DNA of 64,000 bases from assembly GCA_030429565.1 (NCBI GenBank), contig JAUIFE010000003.1:1-64000 (forward strand). Direction: 5' to 3'. The translations under genes and the position numbers were made by a program. How positions within the stretch are numbered: the first letter of the stretch is position 1; every line of letters starts with the position of its first letter. A model generated the notes under the pieces. That model was given only the letters and a program-made list of their open reading frames with translations. It was not told the DNA's origin and searched no databases. Positions 35,301 through 42,128 of this stretch are shown here, piece by piece. This stretch comes from Holophagae bacterium (GTDB lineage: Bacteria; Acidobacteriota; Holophagae; Acanthopleuribacterales; Acanthopleuribacteraceae).

Positions 35301-38300
35301 CGTTGAGGGTGAGCGCATAGGCGTGGTAGAGATCGACAAAAGCGCGGTCGTCGGGAAAGTTGCGGTAAATGTAAGTGACGGTGAGGCCGGTTGCTTCCGG
35401 ACTTACCGAAACCTCGTCGAGGAAATCGCCGCCGAATTGGGCGTTCAGGAAAGGCGTGTTTCGGGTGCGCAGAATGACGCGCAGCGCTCGGTCCGGGGCT
35501 AAGTGGAATCGGCCGAGTTTTTCGAGGCGTTGGGTTTCCTCGGTATTAACCTCGATCTCTTCGTTTTCTTCTTGGCGGGTGATGTCGACAACTTCGTAAG
35601 TCGTGCTCACCTTTTCCAGGGCATTGGACTCATCGCTATTTTCATCCGGCCAGTTAAGGCGGGCCATGGATGATATGAGCTGATAGCCGAAAATTTGTAT
35701 CCAGTCGCCAAAGGAGGATGCCGGGCCGATCGCGTGGCTCAAAGGATCGGAGGCATACGGCTGTGGCCGACCACTATCGGTGGGGGTGACGACATCAAGG
35801 AAGCCGTATTGATCGGTGAGACCGATGAAGTTAAAGATCGATTGGAAAGCAGCTTTGCGAACGTGAAAAACAGGCGCCGATTTGATGTGGCGGTAGGTTT
35901 TGCCGCCTAGATTGAGAAAACCCAAATGTTGGCGTGAGTTGGCGTCGGCCCAAAAAAGTTGGTCATCTGACAATAGGTCGAGACCGGCGGCGGGGATCGG
36001 GTTTTCCCGCGCGGTTTCGACCCGAACCCGATAGGTATTGGCCTGATGCAGCTCAAAGACGTACGTGCCATAGCGGGTATCGGTTGATTCAAATCGAAAC
36101 AGCAATTCACTGGACAAACTGCTTTTGGCCGCGCCAATGTCGCTTGGGACGGCCTTTGCATCGGCCAAGCGGACAACCGTGTGGCTGCTCAGCTCGTTTG
36201 GTTGGCGTGGGTCGGCGGGCGCGATCACACCCTGCACATATTGCATCAAACCAATCATGCCGTCGGGTGAGGCTTCGAGTTGCGGTTGGACGGTGGTGGT
36301 GTCAAAACGCAAGGATCCCGTAAATTGGGGCATGGGCCGGTCGTCGGCGGTGCGCAGTGAAATCCCGCCCAGAAGTGGGAAGTTGTTGCGCAGGACTTCG
36401 GGTAATTCGCCGCGCAGGGTGGTCACCTCACTTTCGGTGACCGGTTGAATAATGAGTTCGCGGCCGATGCCGGTTCGGATTTGGTCGATTTCTAACACGG
36501 TCGCAGCGTCGATTTCGATCCGCATCGGCAGGGCGCCGAGTACGAAACGATTAGCGCCGCGACGGACACTATCGAGCAAGATTTGGCCATAATTGCCTTT
36601 AGGCGAGGTGATTTCGATACGAAAACGATCACCGAGGGTGCCGTCCAGTGCGCGCTGCACGGCGCCGCCTGGCAATTGTTCGCTGAACGAACTCGCATTG
36701 TCTAAATTGAGGACGATTAAGTTTGAGCGTGGCGGACAGACGCCGTCGGGGATGTTGAGGAATAGGCGGTCCTGCTCGTCCGCGGATAAATAACACCGGT
36801 TCATTGCCAAAGGTGTTTCTTGGTTTGTTTGGTGGGTCGTGAAGGAAAATTGGTAGGTTTCGGTTGTTACCGCGCCGGAAACGGCTTTAATGCCGGCGGC
36901 GGCGGTGACCGTATAGGTCGTCCCCGGATCTAGACCGGTTTCAGCCTTCAGGCGGACGGCGCCGTCTGTCGCACGATAAATCAGATTTATGGGCACGGCG
37001 CCGTCCGGGCCGGCTAGGGTTAGTTGCTCGGCTAAGCGTGATTTGTCCCACTCAAGACCCTCACTGAAGAAAAGGTCGACGATTTGCCAGACGGGCACGG
37101 CGAACTGGCCGGCGGTGGGAAGCCGGCTGACCAAACGTAACTCCGCGGGCACTAGGTTCAAGGTGAGGTCTTGATACCCGCTTGCTTCGACCGAGTTGAG
37201 GGTCGCGACCGCTGTCAAGTTTCCAAAGGCGTTGGAGGCCGTCAGTGTTTGTGCTTGATCAGATTGTGGCAGGGGCAAGGTGAACAGGCCGGCCTTGTCG
37301 GTGAGGGCCGGCCAAGGGTGGGAAGCGGTTTGTAGGACCGCGCCGGGCTGCGGTTGGGCGTTGTTCAAGACACGACCTGCTACGGTCGCAACCGGGAAAT
37401 CCAAGGCGACGAGGGCGTACCAACCGTCGATTGCCAAGGCCGAGCTACCTGGCTGCGTGTGCCACCCGGTTCCGTCAAAGGCAAGCGTATCCACGAAAGC
37501 CCAGCGTCCCTGATCGATGCGGCGCAACAGGAACATTGCCAGACGGGATGGATGCTGAAAGCTGAGGCTCGGGGTAACGGAAGTCTGGCCGCCGATCCTT
37601 AGTTGAAAGGCGGTTAGTCGTTCAGAACCCCGTACCAATGGTAGATCGGTTGGGTCGTCGCGGGTGAATTGTACCGGGGGGCTGGGATTGAGGTTTCCGA
37701 TTTCCAAACTTAAGGCGTCAAGTCGGTGGGTCTGGGCAAATTGGTAGTAGCCGAAGGGGGGCGGGCTGGGGCGACCGGAAAGCAGCATTTCGGCGCGTAA
37801 TGTAAGCGTGCGGTCGATCGTTTGGCGCATGTGAACCGGGATGGTTCCAATGACGGGTTCATTGACCCTGAATGGATTGCGAAAGAGTTGCACATCCAAT
37901 ACGAATTCAGGAAGTTCCACGGAACCGTTGCGTAATTGGTGTTTTTCGCGCACCAGAACTCGGGCCCAGCCGCCTGAGGGGGCGGTGGTTTGGGCCTGCA
38001 GCCGAACTTGGGTGCGCGGCGTTTTGATCAGGGACAAGGTTTCGGGCGAGATGGTCAGTGTTTCCAACTCGGCGAGCACCAGGTATTGTTCTTGAGTTCG
38101 CACCAAGTGGTCGCCAACTGCCGGCACGGGCAAACCTGGCTCCGGTGCGGCCAGCACGTAGGCGCCGGGTGTGGCCCCCTCCATGATCCAATTGCCCGCG
38201 ATGGTTCCGACCTGAAGCAAACGCCACGAATCGGACTGTGCCTGGCACAAGTAAAGTGATGCGTCGTTGGGTGGGCGGTAAGGCAGTGCACGGAAATTGG

Positions 38301-39570
38301 CTTGAATACGACCCGTTCCGGTCAGGCCGGCTACCTCGAATGCGGTCAGGGGCACCCAACCTCGTGGCAGTTGATGGGGTAACGCTTGGCTATCCAGGGG
38401 GGTTACTTGCGGTGAACCGCTGAAACCACTAAAACCCAATTCGAGCTGTTCGTTGAGAAATGGGACGGCCTGCGATTGTGGGGGGCCACGTGGCGTCAGG
38501 CGGAGATCGGCTAAGCGATAACCAGACGATTGGGTTGCGGTGATCCGGCGTTGCAATGTGACATATTCGGAATCGATGACCGTGAGGGTGACGGGAGCGC
38601 CGTGAATGGTGAATTGGAAATTGCCGTCAGCATCCGTGTTGAGGTCGCGCTGTTCAAAGGGTGAGGCTGCGCGCAAGTGGATTCCGGCAAGCGGTAAACT
38701 GTCGGCTTGATTGACGACGGTGCCGTAGGCATAGGTGGGGAAGGCGGTGGTTATCACGTGTTCGGTGTCGGAACGATTGCCGTAGCGATCCTCAGTTTGG
38801 ACCCACAATAAATGGGATGCTTCGGAAGCACCCAAGCGCTGAGTCGATTGAAAGGTTTCGCCATGATCTGCATTGTAAAGCACACGTTCGCCGAGCTTGA
38901 TTTGGACGGCGATAATGTCGCTTGGTGTGGGAAAAGCCACCGAAATCTGAATGTCGGATCCGGCAGCGGCAAAACCGGGGGCTGTAATCACGGGGGTTGG
39001 TGGGATATCGTTAAATGCAAGGACAAGCGTTTGTTCAAGCGTGTTTCCGGCGCGATCAGAGACGGTGTAGTGGAGCTGGTTTTGGCCGGGTTCAAGACTG
39101 ACTGATTGGTCGCGAAAGACACCGTTACGCAGGGGAATAATGTTGCCTGCACGTTTCAGTTCAAGGACTGGGTCGTGGTCGTCTGCGGCGGTGCCGACCA
39201 CGACCAGATTCGCTTGGTTGACGGCGCTGTTGTTGATCGGTTGCGTGAAGGTCAAGCGTGGTGGCTGCGTATCCTGCGTCACAATGAGGTTGCGCTGCAA
39301 CAAGTCGTGTTGTGGATGTTGGGCGCGTAGCAAAAACGCATTGGCGCCGTCATCCAGGGGTAAAGGCAGCGAAAAGTGACCTGCCGCGTTGAGGGTGATC
39401 GGTTGGCCGTTGACGCTGAGTGATGTATCGACCGGTGTCACAGACCCAGAGAGGGTGACTTGAGCATCGCGGGTAAAATCTGGAAGAGGGTCAAGTGCCA
39501 ATGTGGGCACGTCTTGCGCGAGGTAGGGCAAAAAGGAAAGACAGATAAAGAAGTAACAAAAGCGATTCAT
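26371..39570 (-). CDS. Giant secreted RHS/YD-repeat protein with C-terminal PIN-like toxin domain
   Basis: About 4,399 residues from ATG at 39568-39570, which opens a signal peptide (MNRFCYFFICLSFLPYLA); an in-frame TTG at 39606 adds 12 residues. Residues about 20-220 are Ig-like modules (DTQPPRLTFTQP, DRAGNTLEQT). A carboxypeptidase-regulatory-like module (GTVVNQADSLPLAGIHLRA) follows at about 295. Two SbsA/Big_5-like Ig modules are near 840-930 (GLDPGTTYTVTAAAG) and 1460-1560 (PADGDTDIGVDESF). Residues about 2400-3900 hold many YD repeats. The RHS core FTDHLGTPFAYRN is near 3911, with NPLMFMDPDGL near 4040. The variable tip (about 4205-4399) begins DPVDNAIAQLLDTEK and has TADSNVF, VDEAVKSE and GEKDFTIIYSALRNNTPLVTSN, resembling a PIN nuclease. 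It is probably a contact or secreted polymorphic toxin; the delivery route is unknown. Confidence 0.88.
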   Translation of the reverse strand: MNRFCYFFICLSFLPYLAQDVPTLALDPLPDFTRDAQVTLSGSVTPVDTSLSVNGQPITLNAAGHFSLPLPLDDGANAFLLRAQHPQHDLLQRNLIVTQDTQPPRLTFTQPINNSAVNQANLVVVGTAADDHDPVLELKRAGNIIPLRNGVFRDQSVSLEPGQNQLHYTVSDRAGNTLEQTLVLAFNDIPPTPVITAPGFAAAGSDIQISVAFPTPSDIIAVQIKLGERVLYNADHGETFQSTQRLGASEASHLLWVQTEDRYGNRSDTEHVITTAFPTYAYGTVVNQADSLPLAGIHLRAASPFEQRDLNTDADGNFQFTIHGAPVTLTVIDSEYVTLQRRITATQSSGYRLADLRLTPRGPPQSQAVPFLNEQLELGFSGFSGSPQVTPLDSQALPHQLPRGWVPLTAFEVAGLTGTGRIQANFRALPYRPPNDASLYLCQAQSDSWRLLQVGTIAGNWIMEGATPGAYVLAAPEPGLPVPAVGDHLVRTQEQYLVLAELETLTISPETLSLIKTPRTQVRLQAQTTAPSGGWARVLVREKHQLRNGSVELPEFVLDVQLFRNPFRVNEPVIGTIPVHMRQTIDRTLTLRAEMLLSGRPSPPPFGYYQFAQTHRLDALSLEIGNLNPSPPVQFTRDDPTDLPLVRGSERLTAFQLRIGGQTSVTPSLSFQHPSRLAMFLLRRIDQGRWAFVDTLAFDGTGWHTQPGSSALAIDGWYALVALDFPVATVAGRVLNNAQPQPGAVLQTASHPWPALTDKAGLFTLPLPQSDQAQTLTASNAFGNLTAVATLNSVEASGYQDLTLNLVPAELRLVSRLPTAGQFAVPVWQIVDLFFSEGLEWDKSRLAEQLTLAGPDGAVPINLIYRATDGAVRLKAETGLDPGTTYTVTAAAGIKAVSGAVTTETYQFSFTTHQTNQETPLAMNRCYLSADEQDRLFLNIPDGVCPPRSNLIVLNLDNASSFSEQLPGGAVQRALDGTLGDRFRIEITSPKGNYGQILLDSVRRGANRFVLGALPMRIEIDAATVLEIDQIRTGIGRELIIQPVTESEVTTLRGELPEVLRNNFPLLGGISLRTADDRPMPQFTGSLRFDTTTVQPQLEASPDGMIGLMQYVQGVIAPADPRQPNELSSHTVVRLADAKAVPSDIGAAKSSLSSELLFRFESTDTRYGTYVFELHQANTYRVRVETARENPIPAAGLDLLSDDQLFWADANSRQHLGFLNLGGKTYRHIKSAPVFHVRKAAFQSIFNFIGLTDQYGFLDVVTPTDSGRPQPYASDPLSHAIGPASSFGDWIQIFGYQLISSMARLNWPDENSDESNALEKVSTTYEVVDITRQEENEEIEVNTEETQRLEKLGRFHLAPDRALRVILRTRNTPFLNAQFGGDFLDEVSVSPEATGLTVTYIYRNFPDDRAFVDLYHAYALTLNARQSRERRIWLISEGNAPSDNPNAEPTVAGSLPADGDTDIGVDESFQIAFSEPVKGVDSDTVTLQDSDGARMTLVFENAAGDLVAPDTYVSDLFIRPEVGLKLDKQYQLKVTALTDHSQNPLTMRRQDGSQDATYTVNFRTQPIAPQRVAFPDAESRAFVGYRNLLIQARKRARAGSSAEGFTIEVFEPGDAGKPVHIISRHEVRAPNAMFPKLAFIPGPALRTSAGNELEVIEGVGQKPVSALPVDSIIALLYLDSATTSNRLILLQYTGNDFQLRGRHSLISPGLVSAMIAQGPFLIFGHSDFNNEGNPVGQIEIRDMRLFFKELDALRQNYTRTTSSRQDLQHIQAYARMGIAARFIYPRGVYSLAPLLHVAEDGLTMAFSAAADHYPGIGKVEPGRDQFVAPIDRWYDPRLLIRTLYPPEEGMRQPDDAPSRFGGFTQRTAVLEQVGVRDREQHKNLDIALFSENVTGTTAGRLHLYEIPTDNESKNTADPHLPRATLVFPCQTANLATDSARGWIAVALRGNLAGPGAHSLVLIDVRTLYAALQDNEEHRIIVDEQSPFINAVFGADFGAAAARSLFFHEGFLYWTNANSELYRQPVSPARRREMGWLSYDMSAWQRDPNSGKAPDNPWLRQTTVVLRARDLDFYDETTLLRRFTTEVGTFQVQLFQGETLEFRFRCLGPAWQKTFLAKAGARDRMVSVNTRELSLWLANHQSDLRLAGVLPFEVDITVRYQGRERLAKTFPFVVDYQTPPTNDPYRYLANLDLLARTPELFTVDDFVSGKEPRLHSATMHAYRQDYAMSAGTFGVGMRDSGAVHFGLATWFQPSQLIERYSADAELKAHPRLIVGQPGLWYEEAELEPGDDPVRFRHDPLSKLNRDQGNWHLTHRETMASKWNSRLPLPFFKTLFAGLNQTNAATNDDLLIHERDRLVYPLMRYQANPNIPGALYGRVLERLREDLPWKNRLSRHDEDNQPGVDLPARLVEQPADSNGTRLVERNYRAGIAGPAVREVYRNGFQVTYRHDSDGYLIEVDSGSRSANGRITHYTWEPLGIYAGDLPLKRLKAVERETDSGRFPIAVYTYPNENALSVDGMVTPYCTQSLTWTYEAGETTSATLSPCDSKSPEWVVSFDTTHQRRLSKSWRQGAYSGNLTWQQVFMRNGSDGWFLHRDSFGDMWREYDEFGRLTEWRQNGFTQKWTWQDQEHFRDWPQSWTFEPAEGKQVEVEYSLVSDNKGRRQFITRDKTFKTQQTQKYSISGIEIGGVDVTGLPFGPDRSVDYYPLGGRIKAYNAVDREVAVKPGGPTLSTQKFNRFGEVVGQKHLDVITSITYDDLGRITQEVKQSAKAHRVQTFSYRYEGGLLVTTIRDSAAKNLTEIRSDQRGLVRSKRVTGGQKPVFHDFEYDDLGRQTRASDRTNPEYQVTTAYFDHTDIPLTLTTPAGTLTYDVKKTNFGIVIEGATQTPVKGVPQSYKLFVDAAGRTLRSEVPTFGEVEIKEDIFGNPHQLSGGASSPFKNKILRTWRYATKEVTVEDPLANSKTIIAAEGDSWLDTTITQSVKPLAPPSPGPVSTKTAGSAKRATLDQTMVFKRSVTVDNFALLHSSTNLTDKITRRQTRDGLGIQTLSQFGNLTTQVKSTDDFGWPIQWTMPDKAVLSVQRNDQNQTTSADFAGLTQGFEYDERGRLVNKTDSRGLEHVVTYQGASEVVDTVTSPQNKIGEGALQEALKPDQGISSSQQTLRTPLGDQKTVAHNLETLNTTTVSRGPHQLTIAFEDRTERLKQITGFLGDTASVTWAEDGRSCIITHPDDKTRIRLSFDAYGDYEAMEVGDKDGNFQLLKLIHRDAERRPTSVWTPSGETTYTYDGLKPVAKMDSSGLGIIYADHDGANRPQTQTIYNNGNLRFTNNITYHQNGAPQCLTMTPEDGAATHYRFNEHGDLTSVMRPGQEATEVSFNAWGMPASLVYSDGNQSFDLFRNGDQNTLHFPNQVSLTINARGRVDTLRTPGLALKQFDYDAHNRLVAIHEGGYTNQIIEWVNERVGNVATQPPPTLDGLQMPPEQYQFSYDALGRPRSLERTLGSGGSGDGGDGGDGGDGAGAGKTDPFTGKRNAALESFVYDTANNRPDRPLSYTDANGVTQTFTYDLNRLKSIQLSSGGPNFTYTYDANGNLAQLNVQTLRVNYADWQAGLPGQITWGDNTQFTVTRDAAGRFTGVEGDNVDLRLALTYRAAGTVDNCAGSVVPAALLDSILRGGPEFSETLTPQYTGSRLVGVSVERRLGPEANHPPPPPAQGEDPPPPPPYRTLNFSETYQHDNQQLLTAVSLILQDQTRQDGLPGDFLLRHRIGITAEGPRVSEVNDYPAQETEPGAGSAATPRGPPNNQTLRYESTNGNLARINADAGDRRRRYGWDGLRRLRAMDIDGHPYVYDYDSHGRRISATTQNNPLPLAFSYLGSKLIAIGLKGAAGQIEWTHAIGHGPLGPTILVDLRNPANSSYIFTDHLGTPFAYRNATTGAVTYTPYSPYGEPWWGSFDVQALAGTTKAPTMAMQADFNRPTFSLFEQPFLGLNGHMRDADTGHIYMHHRYYDPALGQFLNPDFRAPDIYDPSTFTEPYAYAAGNPLMFMDPDGLSSRSFLKEVFRGPLQNTGLAYGYVTKTGKGLWDLSVLYAKWDIATRRIQDNEARLFWGLDPIEGIENDIAFVKAVEQGLYELFFIKGFFHEMGREANRSFFETERLINEGDYFGAGVASVEFIDTATMALSLAKSGVTASRLAITNSADNLASAAGKAGKNVDPVDNAIAQLLDTEKPKQKFTADSNVFADRPLGQNTRALYDDILDDDAFRIFVDEAVKSEVLGPRDTFGTQTIRFNKPKDLVVTDFSTEAVKTADNLGPKLLSSGLGEKDFTIIYSALRNNTPLVTSNPSMPMQIFNKLPFRNLFKDVHILIPQTSITSPKLARKIAEAQKQGMKVSLFQDLNDFKKILNTP
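29017..29079 (-). repeat. Gly-Gly-Asp microsatellite in the RHS gene
   Basis: The intact RHS protein has an insertion of GSGGSGDGGDGGDGGDGAGAG-type sequence (written as GSGGSG then (GDG)n) at a place where the duplicate at 25600 has only LGAGKNDPF. It is an in-frame expansion of a 9-nt unit and probably forms a flexible loop. Confidence 0.7.
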
Positions 39571-39774
39571 CGTATACACCGCCAGAAAGTAAGGCTTGCG
39601 GTACAAAGCTATCTTTCCGAGACATGCGACCTCAGCTCGAAAAATCGAGATGGAGGGGTACCAAGTGTCAACGAGTCAGCCGGCTTTTGCGCAAGTAAAA
39701 GTGTTTTAGAAAAAATGTCAGATGTGAAATTTTATCGGCCACTCTTGGCTTAGTGATTAGTCTTTGTTGCTGAC

Positions 39775-39987
39775 ATTAACCTAAACTGGGCGATTCTTGG
39801 CGGCGCACTCACATAATCTGTTGGGCTGCAACGTGTCGTAAAAATGTGCGTCGTACTTTCCAAGTACGAGCTGAATGCGGCCCCGGTGTGTTTTCCAACC
39901 CATTTTGCTCCAACATCTTGTGCGATTGCATCCAACCGAATCGCACACTTTAGGTTTAATCCTAAAATGCACAATCCTTGGCTGCGG
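39775..39987 (+). repeat. Dispersed intergenic repeat, copy A
   Basis: Begins CCTAAACTGGGCGATTCTTG, continues with a CTGTTGGGCTGCAACGTG segment, a CGTACTTTCCAAGTACG hairpin and a TTTTCCAACCCAT segment, and ends with CACTTTAGGTTTAATCC then ACAATCCTTGG. The same ordered blocks occur in reverse orientation at 41853-42027 and, more diverged, at 45652-45810. Confidence 0.75.
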
Positions 39988-40132
39988 CATTGGGCGACTG
40001 CCTGCTTGTAACGAAGCGCAAAAATGCTCGGCGAGCACTCATGTTGTAGCGGTGCGACTTCTAGCTCGTTTTACACCAGTACCTTACTTACCGGTTTACC
40101 CCAACGGAAACGAGCACTTAGATTTAAAGTAG

Positions 40133-40199
40133 CAAACCGGGGCACGCATCGTTTGGGGGCGTCGAAGCCAAACCGGGACACGCATCGTTTGGGGGCGTC
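40133..40199. repeat. Tandem pair of 31-bp REP-like units
   Basis: CAAACCGGGrCACGCATCGT followed by TTGGGGGCGTC occurs at 40133-40163 and 40169-40199 with one difference. The GGGrCACGCA core resembles the repeats between waaC and waaF. Confidence 0.75.
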
Positions 40200-40284
40200 A
40201 ACCAGTGCGCGCTTTGTTTGGCTGGGGAAAATGGGTGGCCGACTTTTGAGTACCGAGTCGGGAAGCAAACAGCAACGCGCGGAT

Positions 40285-41646
40285 TTAGTTGGTTTCCGAT
40301 TTGAGTAGGAGTTTGACCAGGTTGGTTTGGCCGGAGGCACGGGCCAGGTCGAGCACGGTTTGGCCCTTGCGGTTGCGCAAGTGCAGGGGGGCGTCGGCTT
40401 GGATGAGGCGTTTGACAATGTTTTCGTGGCCTTCGCGGACGGCGAGATGCAGCGCCGAGTTGCCGGTGGGGGTGTCGACGGCGGCCAGATTGGGTTTTTG
40501 GCGCAGCAAGAGGTTGAGCACTTCCAGGTGGCCGTATTTGGCGGCGGTCCAAAGGGCGGTTTCACCGCGTCGGTTGGGGTGGTCGACACTGGCCCCTTGC
40601 CGCAAAAACAGACGGACCAAATCGAGGTCGCCGATTTGCACGGCCATCAAAAGGGCGGTGTGGTCTTGGGTGGGCTTGGGGTCGAGCTTAAGGTTGGGTT
40701 GCTGCAAAAGAAGCGAAATGCATTTTTTGCGTCCGAGGCGCACGGCATAGGTCAGGCTGGAATTGCCGGTGTCGTCGATGAGGTTGGGGTTGGCGCCGGC
40801 GTTGATGAGCTGCAGGCAAATATCGTCAAAGCCGAAGCCGGCGGCGAACATTAGCGGTGTTTTGCCGAGTGGCGAACGGAGGTTGACGTCGGCACGGTAA
40901 TCTAACAACTGCGCCACCATTTGGCGATCGCCGTTGACGACGGCCCAGAACAGCGGTGAGATGCCGCCGGCGTTGCGGCTGTCGATCGCGGCGTCGTGCG
41001 CCATGAGCAGGTCGAGCACGGCCCGTTGGCGACGTAGGACGGCGATCATTAAGGTATTGAGGTGAAAAAAGTTTTTGTAGCGGGCGCCGTCGTCTAGGTC
41101 GCGGTACTCTTCAATTAAACGCTCGAGAAAGTCGATGCCGTTACCGGTGCGTTTGCCAATCACAAAGTCACTTTTAACGTAAGCGGCGCGGCTGATATCG
41201 GCGCCTTGGCCAAGTAAAAAGACACAAGCCTGGTGGTGGCCCTGGTAAACGGCCAACATAAGTGAGCTCCATCCTTCATCGCTGACGTCCTCAATATTGG
41301 CGCCCAAGCCGAGCAGGTGTTCGAGGATGGCGACGTTGCCGCGGGTGGCGGCAACCATGAGCGGCGTCCAGCCACCCTTACCGCGAAAATTGATATCGGC
41401 TTCGCGTTCAATGCAGCGATCAATCAGCTCTTGGTCTTCTTCCATGATGGCGCGAATCAAACACTGGTCGGCTTCCCGTGCCGGTTTGGTTTGTTGCACT
41501 TTGGGAATAAAGGTGGTCTGGCTGTCGGGGGAATCATTGCCGATGAAACTGTTCAGCGGAAGGTGGGTGAGCGGGATGTTTGCTTGGCAATACAGGCCCA
41601 GCACAAAGGTGCTCGTCAACCACCACCAACGTGAGTTCAGCCGCAC
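40285..41646 (-). CDS. Secreted ankyrin-repeat protein
   Basis: 453 residues; GTG start five bases after GGGAG. The N terminus (RWWWLTSTFVLGLYCQA) is a signal peptide, with the Cys possibly marking a lipoprotein, although the LYCQ context is not a perfect lipobox. From about residue 60 to the end there are roughly ten ankyrin repeats with typical units such as GWTPLMVAATRGNVAILEHLLGLGAN (seen as GWTPLMVAATRGN), GKTPLMFAAGFGF, GNSALHLAVREGHENIVKRL and GQTVLDLARASGQTNLVKLLL. Ankyrin arrays bind proteins; the partner is unknown. It lies divergently from nothing and between two repeat-filled gaps, upstream of the RHS gene on the same strand but 700 bp apart. Confidence 0.88.
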   Translation of the reverse strand: MRLNSRWWWLTSTFVLGLYCQANIPLTHLPLNSFIGNDSPDSQTTFIPKVQQTKPAREADQCLIRAIMEEDQELIDRCIEREADINFRGKGGWTPLMVAATRGNVAILEHLLGLGANIEDVSDEGWSSLMLAVYQGHHQACVFLLGQGADISRAAYVKSDFVIGKRTGNGIDFLERLIEEYRDLDDGARYKNFFHLNTLMIAVLRRQRAVLDLLMAHDAAIDSRNAGGISPLFWAVVNGDRQMVAQLLDYRADVNLRSPLGKTPLMFAAGFGFDDICLQLINAGANPNLIDDTGNSSLTYAVRLGRKKCISLLLQQPNLKLDPKPTQDHTALLMAVQIGDLDLVRLFLRQGASVDHPNRRGETALWTAAKYGHLEVLNLLLRQKPNLAAVDTPTGNSALHLAVREGHENIVKRLIQADAPLHLRNRKGQTVLDLARASGQTNLVKLLLKSETN

Positions 41647-41852
41647 GAAAACTCCCTTATCGTTCGCTTCTAATGGGTCGAAGGTGTTGTGCCACCGGGT
41701 TGCGGTGAGACTTCCACGGAATCGCGGAAAAAGGCGGGCTGCTTTTGGGCAAGGTTCTGGTTTGCAACAGGTTGGGGGAGGAGGCGCAGGCGGCGTTGCG
41801 TTGCTGCTGTTTGTTCAAACCGTTCCACTCCAGATCTTTGGCAAAAATCAGT

Positions 41853-42027
41853 CCTAGGAATCGCACTTTTAACCGAAAGTATGCGCATCGGGTGAATGCC
41901 GGTGCGCGAGATGTGTTGGAAAAAGCACAGGCGTCCTTGTAAAACACGGCGAGGATTTTCACGGCATGTTGCAGCCCAACAGGAAACGCGAGTACGCCGC
42001 CAAGAATCGCTCAGTTTAGGTTTTAAC
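41853..42027 (-). repeat. Dispersed intergenic repeat, copy B (inverted)
   Basis: Read on the minus strand it starts AACCTAAACTGAGCGATTCT, then CTGTTGGGCTGCAACATG, CTTTTTCCAACACAT and ends GTGCGATTCCTAGG, the same block order as copy A. The remaining parts of the 41647-42128 gap (GC-rich 41660-41850, and 42028-42128) show no gene I can support. Confidence 0.75.
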
Positions 42028-42128
42028 TTCCATCATATCCGATTCCCCGAGGGGAAACGCGCATTTCTCGTCATAATTGTGCGCGACGGGGTGAAGGTAG
42101 CGCGGGAAGAAGGGTGGCAGGGTTTGAC

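Larger units (their letters stand above)
39571..40284. other. Upstream region of the RHS gene, repeat-bearing
   Basis: About 700 bp without a supportable gene. It holds the promoter side of the RHS gene, one copy of the dispersed repeat (39775-39987) and a tandem REP-like pair (40133-40199). I could not place a confident promoter. Confidence 0.5.

Noticed and set aside
40285-41646. Possible lipoprotein signal in the ankyrin protein
   Set aside because: The LYCQ context around the Cys is not a convincing lipobox, so I call only a signal peptide.
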